Positions 35,614-44,361 of a stretch of 64,000 bases of DNA are shown piece by piece. Position 1 is the first letter of the stretch, and every line of letters begins with the position of its first letter. The notes beneath the pieces were generated by a model. That model saw only the letters and a program-made list of their open reading frames with translations. It was not told where the DNA came from and ran no database searches. The position numbers and the translations under genes are program-made. Source of the DNA: Bradyrhizobium sp. sBnM-33 (lineage in GTDB: Bacteria > Pseudomonadota > Alphaproteobacteria > Rhizobiales > Xanthobacteraceae); the NCBI RefSeq assembly GCF_032917945.1, contig NZ_CP136624.1, forward strand, positions 7,874,001 through 7,938,000, written 5' to 3'.

Positions 35614-36375
35614 TCAGTGGATGAGCATGCCGCCGTTGACGTCGATCACCGCCCCCGTGACATAGGCGGACAGGTCGGACGCAAGGAAGGTGTAGATTCC
35701 CGCGACATCGCTGGCTTCGCCGAGGCGGCCGAGCGGAATGCCTTCGAGTATCTTTGCCCTCATCTCGTCGGTGAGCTTGCCGGCGGTGATGTCGGTTCCG
35801 ATCAGGCCGGGTGTCACGCAATTGACGCGGATGCCGTCGGGCCCGAACTCGCGGGCCATCGCCTTGGCGAGGCCGAGCACGCCGGCCTTCGCCGCGGAAT
35901 AATGCGGCCCGCCGAAAATGCCGCCGCCGCGCTGCGCCGAAACCGACGACATGCAGGCAATCGAGCCGGACTTGCGCCGGCGCATGTGCGGGATCACGGC
36001 CTGGGAGAGAAAGAGCACGCCCTTGAGATTGACGTCCTGAATGCGTTCCCAGTCCGCCGGCGTGATCTCGAGCAGCTTCACCGGCTGGGTGATGCCGGCA
36101 TTGTTGATGAGGATGTCGATCTGGCCGAAGGCGCCGATCACGGCGTCGGTCGCTTTGATGCAGGATTTCTGGTCGGCGACGTCGCATGCGAGGCCGAGAT
36201 GAGGTCCGCCGGAAACGGCGTCCAGGCCTTTCGCTGCGGCTTCCGCCGAGGCGCCGTCGATGTCGAGTATCGCGACCCGCGCACCCTCTACCGCAAACCG
36301 CCGGGCAGTTGCCAAGCCTATTCCGCGCGGCGAGGCCGCGCCCGAAATAATTGCAGTCTTGCCGCGTAGCAGCAT
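35614..36375 (-). CDS. Short-chain dehydrogenase/reductase
   Basis: The protein has 253 residues counted from MLLRGKTAII; a strong GGGAGGA lies just upstream, whereas the longer frame up to 36408 has no such site. The cofactor motif is SGAASPRGIGLA (residues 11-22), with NNAG at 91-94, catalytic S143/S144 and Y159-x3-K163 (HYSAAKAG). An Asp at the end of beta strand 2 (ILDID) favours NAD over NADP. It is the first gene of the SDR-TktN-TktC-DctPQM operon and likely oxidises the imported compound, or reduces it, before the transketolase step. Confidence 0.87.
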   Translation of the reverse strand: MLLRGKTAIISGAASPRGIGLATARRFAVEGARVAILDIDGASAEAAAKGLDAVSGGPHLGLACDVADQKSCIKATDAVIGAFGQIDILINNAGITQPVKLLEITPADWERIQDVNLKGVLFLSQAVIPHMRRRKSGSIACMSSVSAQRGGGIFGGPHYSAAKAGVLGLAKAMAREFGPDGIRVNCVTPGLIGTDITAGKLTDEMRAKILEGIPLGRLGEASDVAGIYTFLASDLSAYVTGAVIDVNGGMLIH

Positions 36376-36481
36376 GCATTCCTCCCTGACGTCGACCTTG
36401 CAAGACACCGTCGCGGCGCCTGTTTTCTTTAGGATATCGACTACGTCCGGGCGGCTGCCCCGACAAACGCGCAGTTGTCGT

Positions 36482-36508
36482 CCATAGATGAATCTGGTTC
36501 ACTTATGG
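36482..36508. promoter_or_regulatory. Possible LysR-type operator in divergent promoter region
   Basis: CCATA (36482-36486) and TATGG (36504-36508) form an inverted repeat immediately before the LysR start, within the 134-base region that separates the LysR gene from the SDR operon. LysR proteins often bind such imperfect dyads in divergent promoters. The arms are short and the match could be chance. Confidence 0.3.
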
Positions 36509-36509
36509 C

Positions 36510-37403
36510 ATGTTGCTGTCCAGTATCCCGATTTCGGCGATCCGCGCCTTCGAGGCGGCCGCGCGCACCGGCTCCTTTCGCGACGCTGCGAGCGAACTTC
36601 ATTTGACGCCGAGCGCCGTCAGTCACGCGATCCGCAAGCTGGAAAGCGCGATGAGCACCACGCTGTTCGAGCGCAGCGCCCGATCGATCCGCTTGACGCC
36701 GGCCGGACAGAACCTGATGCGTCACGCCGGCGCCGCATTCGACAATCTGCGACGCGGCATCGAGGAGGTGGCCGGCCGCGGGCCGCAACTGCTTCGGGTC
36801 CACTGCGCGCCGAGTTTCGCGGCGCAGTGGCTGGCGCCGCGTCTCGCCCAATTCCTCGCTGCCGAGCCCCGGCTGGAAGTGCGGCTCGCCGCCAGCACCG
36901 AATATGCCCGCTTTGGCAATGACGATTTCGATCTCGACATCGTCTATGGGCAGCCCAGGAGCGATGCGCTGGAAATCATCCCGCTGGGCGAGGAAACCGT
37001 GACGCCGCTTTGTACGCCGGCGCTTGCCAAGCGAATCCGCAAGCCGAAGGATTTGTTCGGCCAGGTGCTCATTCGCTCGGAAGTCAAGCAGGTGCAGTGG
37101 CATCAGTGGTTCGCCGCGAACGGGCTCGAGTCACCTGCGATTCACGGCATGCGTTTCGATCGTAGCTTCCTCGCAATTGCCATGGCCTCGAGCGGTCTTG
37201 GCGTTACGCTGGAATCGACGCGACTTGCCGAGCGCGAAATCGAGACGGGCAGATTGGTCGCTCCGCTCGCCGGCAGGGCCATCGATGTCCGCTATGTCGG
37301 CCACCATCTCGTGTTCCCCCGCGCCAACCGGCAGCGCCGCGCGGTTCGGGCATTCGCTGAATGGATTATGTCGGAGCTTGATCGGACCACCACCCGCTCC
37401 TAG
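36510..37403 (+). CDS. LysR-family transcriptional regulator
   Basis: This 297-residue LysR protein of GcvA type begins with IPISAIRAFEAAARTGSFRDAASELHLTPSAVSHAIRKLE, the winged helix-turn-helix (residues ~7-46; shown here as RAFEAAARTGSFRD and LTPSAVSHAIRKLE). The effector-binding domain follows from residue ~90 and includes RVHCAPSFAAQWLAPRL. It is transcribed divergently from the SDR/transketolase/TRAP operon with a shared 134-base promoter region, so it most likely controls that operon in response to the imported compound or its product. Confidence 0.88.
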   Translation: MLLSSIPISAIRAFEAAARTGSFRDAASELHLTPSAVSHAIRKLESAMSTTLFERSARSIRLTPAGQNLMRHAGAAFDNLRRGIEEVAGRGPQLLRVHCAPSFAAQWLAPRLAQFLAAEPRLEVRLAASTEYARFGNDDFDLDIVYGQPRSDALEIIPLGEETVTPLCTPALAKRIRKPKDLFGQVLIRSEVKQVQWHQWFAANGLESPAIHGMRFDRSFLAIAMASSGLGVTLESTRLAEREIETGRLVAPLAGRAIDVRYVGHHLVFPRANRQRRAVRAFAEWIMSELDRTTTRS

Positions 37404-37414
37404 CGCGCCACGCT

Positions 37415-37825
37415 TCATTTGATGCGTTCAACTCGGACGGTGACCGGTCCCGGCCGATCAAAAATCGAAACGTCACCGGTCACTTGGCCAAGCATGATGA
37501 TCCCGGGCTGAGGGACACGGCCGTTGCGGTAGTAGATCACCAAGTGATTGGAGCTCCAGAGGCCCAGTGTACCGGTCGAGAAATCAAGTTGCCGCTCGAC
37601 CGCCGGCAAGGGCGACGGCAGATTTCCGGTCTTTTCCTGGCGCAGGTGATCGCGCATTTCGATGGTGAGCGGCAACATCCGGACCAGCGATCGGGTCGCG
37701 TCGTTGTCGACCAACTCGGCACTGACCTCGCCCCAATCGGAGGAAATCAGAATGCGCTCTTGTGCCATTGCAGCTCCGACGAATCCGATTGTGATAACGA
37801 TAGCGATCGAGAGTCGATTCAGCAT
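37415..37825 (-). CDS. Secreted cyclophilin-like-fold protein
   Basis: The protein has 136 residues. An N-terminal signal peptide (IAIVITIGFVGAAMA, cleavage near AMA-QE) is followed by a ~110-residue domain with DNDATRSLVRMLPLTIEM, VERQLDFSTGTLGLWSS, LVIYYRNGRVPQPGIIMLGQV and a terminal Gly/Val strand (shown as LVIYYRNG and QPGIIMLGQV). This pattern matches the cyclophilin-like domain family found in small bacterial proteins. These lack proven prolyl isomerase activity. It is convergent with the LysR gene, with only 11 bases between the two stops. Confidence 0.7.
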   Translation of the reverse strand: MLNRLSIAIVITIGFVGAAMAQERILISSDWGEVSAELVDNDATRSLVRMLPLTIEMRDHLRQEKTGNLPSPLPAVERQLDFSTGTLGLWSSNHLVIYYRNGRVPQPGIIMLGQVTGDVSIFDRPGPVTVRVERIK

Positions 37826-38070
37826 TCGGCAGCCTCCCTGCTTTTCGGCTTCACGACGGCAAGCGCCGGCCGTCGCACCGCAGTCCGATCGAGAGCCCTA
37901 TCAGGTGAAAGACGCTCGGGGCTCAGGGTGCTCCCCGGAGCGGTCTCGGGACCTGATTGTCTTTAGCGGCACCGCTTTTTCCGGATGCCCGCCGTCACCG
38001 CTGATTTAGAGCGCGCATCATCAGCGACTAGCCGCTATAATCGGCATGAACTTATAAACGAGATCGATAA

Positions 38071-38457
38071 ATGCCGAACGGCAAACTGGATGACCTTTTG
38101 GCCTTTGTGGCGGTTGCCCGGGAGCGCAGTTTCACAGGCGCGGCGGCCAAGCTCGACGTTCGCAGTCGGCCCTGAGCTATACCATCGGCAAACTCGAGGC
38201 GCGTCTGGGCGTGCGGCTGCTGACCCGCACCACGCGAAGCGTCGCGCCAACGGAGGCCAGCGAGCGCCTGCTTCGGACCGCAGCTCCCCGCTCGAGGAGA
38301 TCGAGGCCGAGCTTGCGGCGATCGGAGAACTTCGGGAGAATCCGGCAGGCACGATCCGGATCACCGCGACAGAATATGCCGCGGACGCGATCCTGCTGCC
38401 GAAACTGGCTAAGCTCCTGCCGGAGTACAACATCGAGAAAAATCGCAGTTTGGCGTA
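38071..38457 (+). pseudogene. LysR-family regulator, decayed and truncated
   Basis: The remains begin with MPNGKLDDLLAFVAVARERSF and FTGAAAKLDV. One base is missing near 38159 (GTTCGCAG instead of GTTTCGCAG), moving the frame before ALSYTIGKLEARLGVRLL. A second base is missing near 38293 (CCCCGCTCGAG), moving it again before LEEIEAELAAIGEL. Sequence stays recognisable to LLPKLAKLLPEYNIE and then stops being LysR-like near 38440, about one third of the way into the effector domain. The break coincides with a repeat that copies the tRNA-Met 3' end. The gene is certainly inactive. Confidence 0.85.
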
Positions 38458-38469
38458 GGAAATCGCAGG

Positions 38470-38485
38470 ATTGGTAGCGGGGGAG
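38470..38485. repeat. Direct repeat of the tRNA-Met 3' end (distal att-like copy)
   Basis: ATTGGTAGCGGGGGAG here is identical to 43731-43746, which is the complement of the 3' end of tRNA-Met plus two flanking bases. Weaker similarity continues ~20 bases further left in both copies (TGGCGT, then AAATCG). The orientation is the same. The copy also forms a short dyad, GGTAGCG...CGCTACC, at 38473-38492. This arrangement is what an integrative element leaves when it uses a tRNA gene as attachment site. Confidence 0.65.
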
Positions 38486-38811
38486 CGCTACCGCCTTTCC
38501 CCACACTCGCCGGGCCTCCGATATCTTCTTCAATCTTCCGACTCATGGAAGCGACCGAGCAGATCGGGATGTGGAACGCACCGCACACGGCGAGCTTCTC
38601 CACCGGCATTGTAGAACTGGGATGGCACCGCAATAGCTGGCGGAGGCCGCTCTAGGATGGTATTGTCTTCAGGAGCTATTGTAGCTCCGAGACCGCGGAT
38701 CTCGCTTACGCGATCAATCGCGGTCGAGACAATGGCCCTCGAAGAGATGCACTCCAAAGTCAAGCGGACGATCGCGCCTGCGGTCGGATGGCGCGGAAAA
38801 TGGAGGATGTT
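38486..38811. other. Non-coding segment upstream of NAD-GDH, possible regulator remnant
   Basis: No intact gene lies between the att-like repeat and the glutamate dehydrogenase. A minus-strand frame at 38530-38763 includes a segment (RVSEIRGLGATIAPED, then AIAVPSQFYNAGGE) with a faint resemblance to the effector domain of IclR-type regulators. It lacks the N-terminal DNA-binding part. The glutamate dehydrogenase promoter must lie here, but no clear elements were seen. Confidence 0.4.
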
Positions 38812-41800
38812 ATGGCGTCCTGGCGTGACGACAGGGTCAGGGCAACCCTGATCCGCGATGCAGCGGGAAGCGTCCAGCCGGGCAAGACCCCCCGGACTTT
38901 TGCCGAGCTTCTATTCGGCCACACCAATAGCGAGGATCTCACCAGCTACGATGCCGCGTCCCTCGCCTTCCTGGCGGAACAGGCTTGGGAGCATGTGCAG
39001 CAACGCGCGGCAGGCCGTGCCGATATCCGCGTTATCAATCCAATGATGCCGGACGGGCGCGAGATTTCCGTGCTCGAAGTTCTCAACGACAACATGCCCT
39101 TCCTCTTCGATTCGACCATGGCGGAACTCGCCGAGCAGGGCATCGAAGTCACGCTGGTCGCCCATCCGATCATAGCCGTCGAGCGCGACGCGTACGGCAA
39201 GCTGCTGCGTTTCTATGGCGAAACACTGCCCGAAGGGTCAAAGGGCGAGCGCGAAAGCCTAATCCATCTGCATATCGCCCGTCTCGACGCCGCTGACGAC
39301 CGGCAGAAATTGATCGACGGCCTCACCAAGACGCTGAACGACGTGCGCGCTTGCGTGACCGACTGGCGAGCCATGCGCGCCCGCGTCGAAGGGGCGATCA
39401 AGACCTTGAGCTCCAATCCGCCGCCGCTGCCGATCGACGAGGTCGCCGAAGCCAACCAGTTCCTGCAATGGCTGTGCGCCGACAATTTCACCTTCCTGGG
39501 CCTGCGCGAATATCGCTTCTCGCCCGACAGCGCTGCGTCGGACGAGATCAGCAGCGGCGAAGGTCTCGGCATCCTGCGCGATCCTGATGTGAGGGTGCTG
39601 CGCCGCGGCACCGAAATGGTGGTGATGACACAGGAAATCCGCGAGTTTATGCGCGAGCCGACCCTCCTCATCGTTGTCAAGGCCAATGTCAGCAGCCGCG
39701 TCCATCGCCGCGTCCGGATGGACTACATAGGCATCAAACTGTACACGCCGGACGGCCGGCTCGACGGCGAACTGCGCCTCGTCGGTCTGTTCACCTCGGG
39801 CGCCTATACTCGTTCGGTGCGACAAATCCCCTACGTCCGCCACAAGGTGGCGCAGGTGCTCCAGCGCGCCGGCTTCGACCCCAACAGCCATTCCGGCAAG
39901 GCACTGCTGCATATCCTCGAAGAATATCCGCGCGACGAGATCGTCCAGGTCGATGTCGAGACGCTCTATAATTTCGTCATGGAAGTCCTGATGCTTTATG
40001 AGCGCCCTCGCTTGCGGGCGTTGGCACGAGCTGACAAATTTGACCGCTTCGTCTCCATCCTCGTATTCATTCCGCGCGAGAAGTATGACACCGACGTACG
40101 GACGCGTGTCGCCGCCTTCCTGGCCCAGGTATATAAGGGGACCTTGGCAGCCTCCTACGTGTCCTTCCCCGAAGGTCCGCTTGCGCGCGTCCACTACATC
40201 ATCGGGCGCTATGAAGGCAAAACGCCCGTCGTCGAGCGCGCAACGCTTGAAGGCGGGATCAGCGCAATCATCGCAACATGGGGCGACAAGCTGAAAGCCG
40301 CGCTTGCGACCACCACTGACGGCATGCGGGCTCGCCTGCTCGCCAACCGTTATGCCCGGGCCTTTACCGGCGGCTATACGGAGATCTTCGACGCCTCACA
40401 GGCCATCACTGACATCGCCACCATCGAAAAGCTCAGCGCCGCTCGTCCCGTGGCGCTTTCGGTCTACCGAATCGACGGCGATGATCCGACGCGTTTCGGC
40501 CTTAAGGTCTTTTCGCGCGGCACGCCGCTATCACTATCCTATCGCGTCCCGGTAATCGAAAATCACGGCCTGCGCGTCGTCAACGAGCGCACCTACCAGA
40601 TTACGCCCAGCGCCACGCCTGCACCCGCACCGGTTTGGCTACACGACATGACGATCGAGGCCAATGACGGCAAGCCGCTCGTTGTTACCGAGGAATTCGC
40701 CCGTCGCCTGGAAGCCTCGATCATGGCGGTGGTGGGCGATCGCGCCGAATCCGACGGATACAACGCCCTCATCCTGCGCACGAGCTTGAGCTGGCGCGAA
40801 ATTTCGGCCATCCGCGCCCTCTCCCGCTACCTGCACCAGATCCGCGCTCCGTTCAGCCAGGACTATATGTGGGGGACATTGCTCAAGAACACCGCAATCA
40901 CCGCCAGCATCGTCGCGCTGTTCCAGGCTCGCTTCGACCCGCGCCTCGCCGCCACCAAGGCCGAGCGCTCGGCGCGCGAGACGGCTCTCCTCGCCGAGAT
41001 TGAGGAGCAGCTCAAATCCGTCGCCTTGTTAGACGAAGACCGCATCCTGCGCCGCTTCACCAATCTGGTGCAGGCGACCGTGCGCACCAACCTGTGGCAA
41101 ATTGGCCAGGACGGACATCCCCGTCCAGTGATTTCCTTCAAGTTCGACGCCCGCAAAATCGATGACCTGCCGGCTCCGCGACCGCTCTACGAGATCTTTG
41201 TCTATTCGCCGCGTGTCGAAGGTATCCATCTACGTTTCGGCAAGGTCGCGCGCGGCGGCCTGCGCTGGTCCGACCGGCCGCAGGATTTCCGCACCGAGAT
41301 CCTCGGCCTTGTCAAGGCACAGCAGGTCAAGAACGCCGTCATCGTGCCGGTCGGCGCCAAGGGCGGCTTCGTGCCCAAGCGCCTGCCGCCGCCCTCCAAT
41401 CGTGAGGCCTGGATGGCGGAAGGCACCGAAGCCTATCGCATCTTCGTTCGCTCGCTGCTCGAACTTACCGACAATCTCGATGGGGATGCGATCGTGCCGC
41501 CCGACGACACCGTGCGGCACGACGAGGATGATCCGTATCTCGTCGTCGCGGCCGACAAGGGCACGGCGACTTTCTCCGACACCGCCAACGCGATCTCAGT
41601 CGAGAAGGGCCATTGGCTCGGCGACGCTTTCGCCTCCGGCGGCAGCCAGGGTTATGACCATAAGAAAATGGGCATCACCGCGCGCGGTGCGTGGGAAGCC
41701 GTCAAGCGTCATTTCCGCGAACTCGACACCGATATCCAAACCGTGCCCTTCACGGTTGCCGGTGTGGGCGACATGTCCGGAGACGTCTTCGGAAATGGCA

Positions 41801-43632
41801 TGCTGCTTTCGCCGGCGACAAGGCTGGTGGCGGCCTTCGACCACCGGGACATCTTCATCGATCCCTCGCCCGACCCTGCTATCAGCCACGCCGAGCGCCT
41901 GCGCTTGTTCAACATGCCGCGGTCGAGCTGGCAGGACTACAACAAATCGCTGATCTCGCAGGGCGGCGGCGTGTTCTCGCGTTCGCTCAAGGCAATTCCG
42001 CTCGCGCCGGAAGTGCGCGCCCTGCTGGATCTCGACAAGCCAGAGGCCACGCCTTTCGAGGTGATGACGGCGATTCTGAAGGCACGCGTTGACCTGCTCT
42101 GGTTTGGCGGCATCGGCACCTATGTCCGCGCGTCTACGGAAAGCGACGATCAGGCGGGCGATCGGGCCAATGATCCGATCCGTGTTACCGGCTCTGATAT
42201 CCGCGCCCGAGTGATCGGCGAAGGTGCCAATCTCGGCTTGACCCAGCGCGGCCGCATCGAAGCGGCGCAGAGAGGCGTCAAGCTCAACACCGACGCCATC
42301 GACAATTCGGCCGGAGTGAACACTTCTGACGTCGAGGTCAATATCAAGATTGCGCTGGCACGCCCCGAACGCGACGGACATCTCAGTCCGAGTGACCGCA
42401 ACAGCCTGCTTGCCGCGATGACCGACGAGGTCGGCACGCTCGTGCTTCGCAATAACTATCTTCAATCGCTCACGTTGTCGTTGGCCGAACGCAAGGGCGT
42501 GGCCGACAATGGCTTTCTTGCCCGCCTGATGCAATCGCTCGAGCGGCGGGGTCTGCTCGACCGCGCCGTTGAGTTCCTGCCGGACGATGTCGCAATCGCC
42601 GCGCGCACGCAGCGCGGCCAGCCCTTCACGCGGCCGGAACTCGCCGTGCTGCTCGCCTACGCCAAGCTCACCCTTTACGATGATCTGCTCGTCACGAGCG
42701 TGCCGGACGACCCTTATCTCACCGGCGAATTGTCAAAATATTTCCCGTACGAGATTCGAGACAAATTCCCCGATTCCATGAAACACCATCGTCTGCGGCG
42801 GGAGATCATCTCCACCAATATTGCCAATGCCGTGATCAATCGCGGCGGCCCGACCTGCATCGGGCGCCTAATCGATGAGACGGATGCCGACGTATCCACC
42901 ATCGCCATGGCTTTCGTGGCGGTGGAAGAATCTTACGGTCTCGAGCGGCTGAATAACGCGATTGATGCGCTCGACACCAAGATCAACGGTCAAGTGCAAC
43001 TCGGCCTCTACGCGGCTATTCAGGATCTCCTGCTCTCCCGCATGGTCTGGTACGTGCGTAACGTTGATTTCAAAACCGGTCTGCACGCGGTGATCTCGCG
43101 CTTCGGCCCGAGGATCCGCGAGATCGCCGCCGGGCTCGACAACGCCCTGCCGCAGGACTTGCAGGCTGGCCGCAGCAAGCGGCGACGGGACCTGGTCGAT
43201 GCCGGCGTCCCCACCGACCTCGCAAACGAACTCGCCGATCTCGACGCCTTGGTCTCCGCACCGGATATCGTGACTGTCGCCGAGCGCACCACCCGCGCCA
43301 TCGGCGACGCCGCCACGACCTTCTTCGCTGCCGAGGCCAATTTCCACCTTCATCCCATCATCGTCGCCGCGCGCAGCGTTCCGGCAAACGATCATTTCGA
43401 ACGTCTCGCCATCGACCGCGCGGTTGACCAGATCGCAGCAGCCGAAAGAAGATTGGCCGCGGATATGCTGACAACCGGCCAATGCGGCCGTCAGGCTACC
43501 GAGATCTGGTTCGCGGCTCATCCTGAGGCGACGCGTATCCGCCGCTCGGTCGAGGAGATTGCTGGCAGCGGACTGACGCTCGCCAAGCTGACCGTGACGG
43601 CCAACCTGCTGGGGGATTTGGTGAAGGGCTAA
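38812..43632 (+). CDS. NAD-specific glutamate dehydrogenase, large (180 kDa class)
   Basis: The protein has 1606 residues from the ATG at 38812, chosen because GGAGG sits 5 bases upstream; the frame opens 8 codons earlier at 38788. The first ~700 residues are the regulatory ACT-like region of this class. The catalytic domain follows, with GGLRWSDRPQDFRTE near residue 812, KNAVIVPVGAKGGFVPKR with catalytic lysines, GVGDMSGDVFGNGML near 982, and WFGGIGTYVRAS in the NAD domain. A long C-terminal helical region completes it. The enzyme deaminates glutamate to 2-oxoglutarate and feeds nitrogen and carbon balance. Length and motifs are complete, with no sign of decay. Confidence 0.93.
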   Translation: MASWRDDRVRATLIRDAAGSVQPGKTPRTFAELLFGHTNSEDLTSYDAASLAFLAEQAWEHVQQRAAGRADIRVINPMMPDGREISVLEVLNDNMPFLFDSTMAELAEQGIEVTLVAHPIIAVERDAYGKLLRFYGETLPEGSKGERESLIHLHIARLDAADDRQKLIDGLTKTLNDVRACVTDWRAMRARVEGAIKTLSSNPPPLPIDEVAEANQFLQWLCADNFTFLGLREYRFSPDSAASDEISSGEGLGILRDPDVRVLRRGTEMVVMTQEIREFMREPTLLIVVKANVSSRVHRRVRMDYIGIKLYTPDGRLDGELRLVGLFTSGAYTRSVRQIPYVRHKVAQVLQRAGFDPNSHSGKALLHILEEYPRDEIVQVDVETLYNFVMEVLMLYERPRLRALARADKFDRFVSILVFIPREKYDTDVRTRVAAFLAQVYKGTLAASYVSFPEGPLARVHYIIGRYEGKTPVVERATLEGGISAIIATWGDKLKAALATTTDGMRARLLANRYARAFTGGYTEIFDASQAITDIATIEKLSAARPVALSVYRIDGDDPTRFGLKVFSRGTPLSLSYRVPVIENHGLRVVNERTYQITPSATPAPAPVWLHDMTIEANDGKPLVVTEEFARRLEASIMAVVGDRAESDGYNALILRTSLSWREISAIRALSRYLHQIRAPFSQDYMWGTLLKNTAITASIVALFQARFDPRLAATKAERSARETALLAEIEEQLKSVALLDEDRILRRFTNLVQATVRTNLWQIGQDGHPRPVISFKFDARKIDDLPAPRPLYEIFVYSPRVEGIHLRFGKVARGGLRWSDRPQDFRTEILGLVKAQQVKNAVIVPVGAKGGFVPKRLPPPSNREAWMAEGTEAYRIFVRSLLELTDNLDGDAIVPPDDTVRHDEDDPYLVVAADKGTATFSDTANAISVEKGHWLGDAFASGGSQGYDHKKMGITARGAWEAVKRHFRELDTDIQTVPFTVAGVGDMSGDVFGNGMLLSPATRLVAAFDHRDIFIDPSPDPAISHAERLRLFNMPRSSWQDYNKSLISQGGGVFSRSLKAIPLAPEVRALLDLDKPEATPFEVMTAILKARVDLLWFGGIGTYVRASTESDDQAGDRANDPIRVTGSDIRARVIGEGANLGLTQRGRIEAAQRGVKLNTDAIDNSAGVNTSDVEVNIKIALARPERDGHLSPSDRNSLLAAMTDEVGTLVLRNNYLQSLTLSLAERKGVADNGFLARLMQSLERRGLLDRAVEFLPDDVAIAARTQRGQPFTRPELAVLLAYAKLTLYDDLLVTSVPDDPYLTGELSKYFPYEIRDKFPDSMKHHRLRREIISTNIANAVINRGGPTCIGRLIDETDADVSTIAMAFVAVEESYGLERLNNAIDALDTKINGQVQLGLYAAIQDLLLSRMVWYVRNVDFKTGLHAVISRFGPRIREIAAGLDNALPQDLQAGRSKRRRDLVDAGVPTDLANELADLDALVSAPDIVTVAERTTRAIGDAATTFFAAEANFHLHPIIVAARSVPANDHFERLAIDRAVDQIAAAERRLAADMLTTGQCGRQATEIWFAAHPEATRIRRSVEEIAGSGLTLAKLTVTANLLGDLVKG

Positions 43633-43730
43633 TGGGGCGCGCGGCGGCGAGACGAGAGTTGCGATGTCCAGACCATCAACCTGCCGGACTGGATTGCAAC
43701 AAGTCGCGGGCTGGCGTGCAAAATCGTACG

Positions 43731-43746
43731 ATTGGTAGCGGGGGAG
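43731..43746. repeat. Direct repeat at the tRNA-Met 3' end (att-like copy)
   Basis: These 16 bases are identical to 38470-38485 and include the CCA end and part of the acceptor and T stems of the tRNA gene on the minus strand. A perfect palindrome, AATCGTACGATT (43722-43733), overlaps the left edge. Because the tRNA 3' end points to lower coordinates, an element integrated there would occupy 38486-43730, exactly the glutamate dehydrogenase segment. Confidence 0.65.
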
Positions 43747-43809
43747 GGACTCGAACCCCCGACCCCAGGATTATGATTCCCGTGCTCTAACCAGCTGAGC
43801 TACCCCGCC
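43733..43809 (-). tRNA. tRNA-Met (CAT anticodon)
   Basis: Read on the minus strand, the 77-base gene folds into a full cloverleaf: acceptor stem GGCGGGG/CCCCGCT, D-arm GCTC AGCTGGTTA GAGC, anticodon stem CGGGA/TCCTG with loop ATCATAA giving anticodon CAT, T-arm with TTCGAGT, and encoded CCA. CAT could also be an isoleucine tRNA with lysidine, but the overall sequence matches the elongator methionine tRNA of rhizobia. The discriminator is A. Confidence 0.93.
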
Positions 43810-43925
43810 ACGGCATCGCGGTGGCGGCAGGCAATGCCGCGGTCGCGAACGCGCGGCATATAAGGAGCGGGTCGACGACCTGTCAAGCAAAGCGAGCCGT
43901 CCGGCCAAGCATCTGCAAAATTGTG

Positions 43926-44306
43926 CTATTTCGGCCGGATTGACGGGTCGCCGCCGGGACTGCCGGGCGGCGGAATCACCGGCGTCCTGCTGCCGTTCGG
44001 CGCAGGCGCATGCATTTCGGGATCTATCCCCGGAGGCGGGCACAATACGCCCTCGGAGCGGGCAAGTTTGTCGCCGAGCGGCTCCGACCGCTGACCGGTG
44101 GTCGTTCCTTCCGGGGTCTTGCCTTCCGGAACCGTCGGGCTCGAATGCGGCGTCGGCTGCATCGGGGCGCAATTGGCGGCGCGGTCAGGCGATGGCGGTG
44201 CGGTCTGGGCAGGCGGCGTCGCCGGGCTGGGCGGGGCCTGAGCGCCCGCTATACTGGTAGCCGTCATCAACACACATGAAAGAAGAAGTGCCCGGTGCAT
44301 TGCCAT
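43926..44306 (-). CDS. Secreted proline-rich hypothetical protein
   Basis: The protein has 126 residues. A signal peptide (HRALLLSCVLMTATSIAGAQA) is followed by ~100 residues rich in Pro, Ala, Ser and Gly, with two Cys (ANCAPMQP and VLCPPPG) that could form a disulfide. No known domain is recognised. Low-complexity exported proteins of this type are common in Bradyrhizobium and vary fast. It lies between tRNA-Met and pmtA on the same strand. Confidence 0.6.
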   Translation of the reverse strand: MAMHRALLLSCVLMTATSIAGAQAPPSPATPPAQTAPPSPDRAANCAPMQPTPHSSPTVPEGKTPEGTTTGQRSEPLGDKLARSEGVLCPPPGIDPEMHAPAPNGSRTPVIPPPGSPGGDPSIRPK

Positions 44307-44361
44307 GCCGGGAGAACGGTCCGCGCGCGTGGAGGTTCCCCAATAAGGCGCCGCCTGCGCT

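Noticed and set aside
38530..38763. Possible IclR-type regulator fragment on the minus strand
   Set aside because: Resemblance to the effector domain is limited to about 30 residues, and no DNA-binding part is present, so it is noted only in the intergenic entry.
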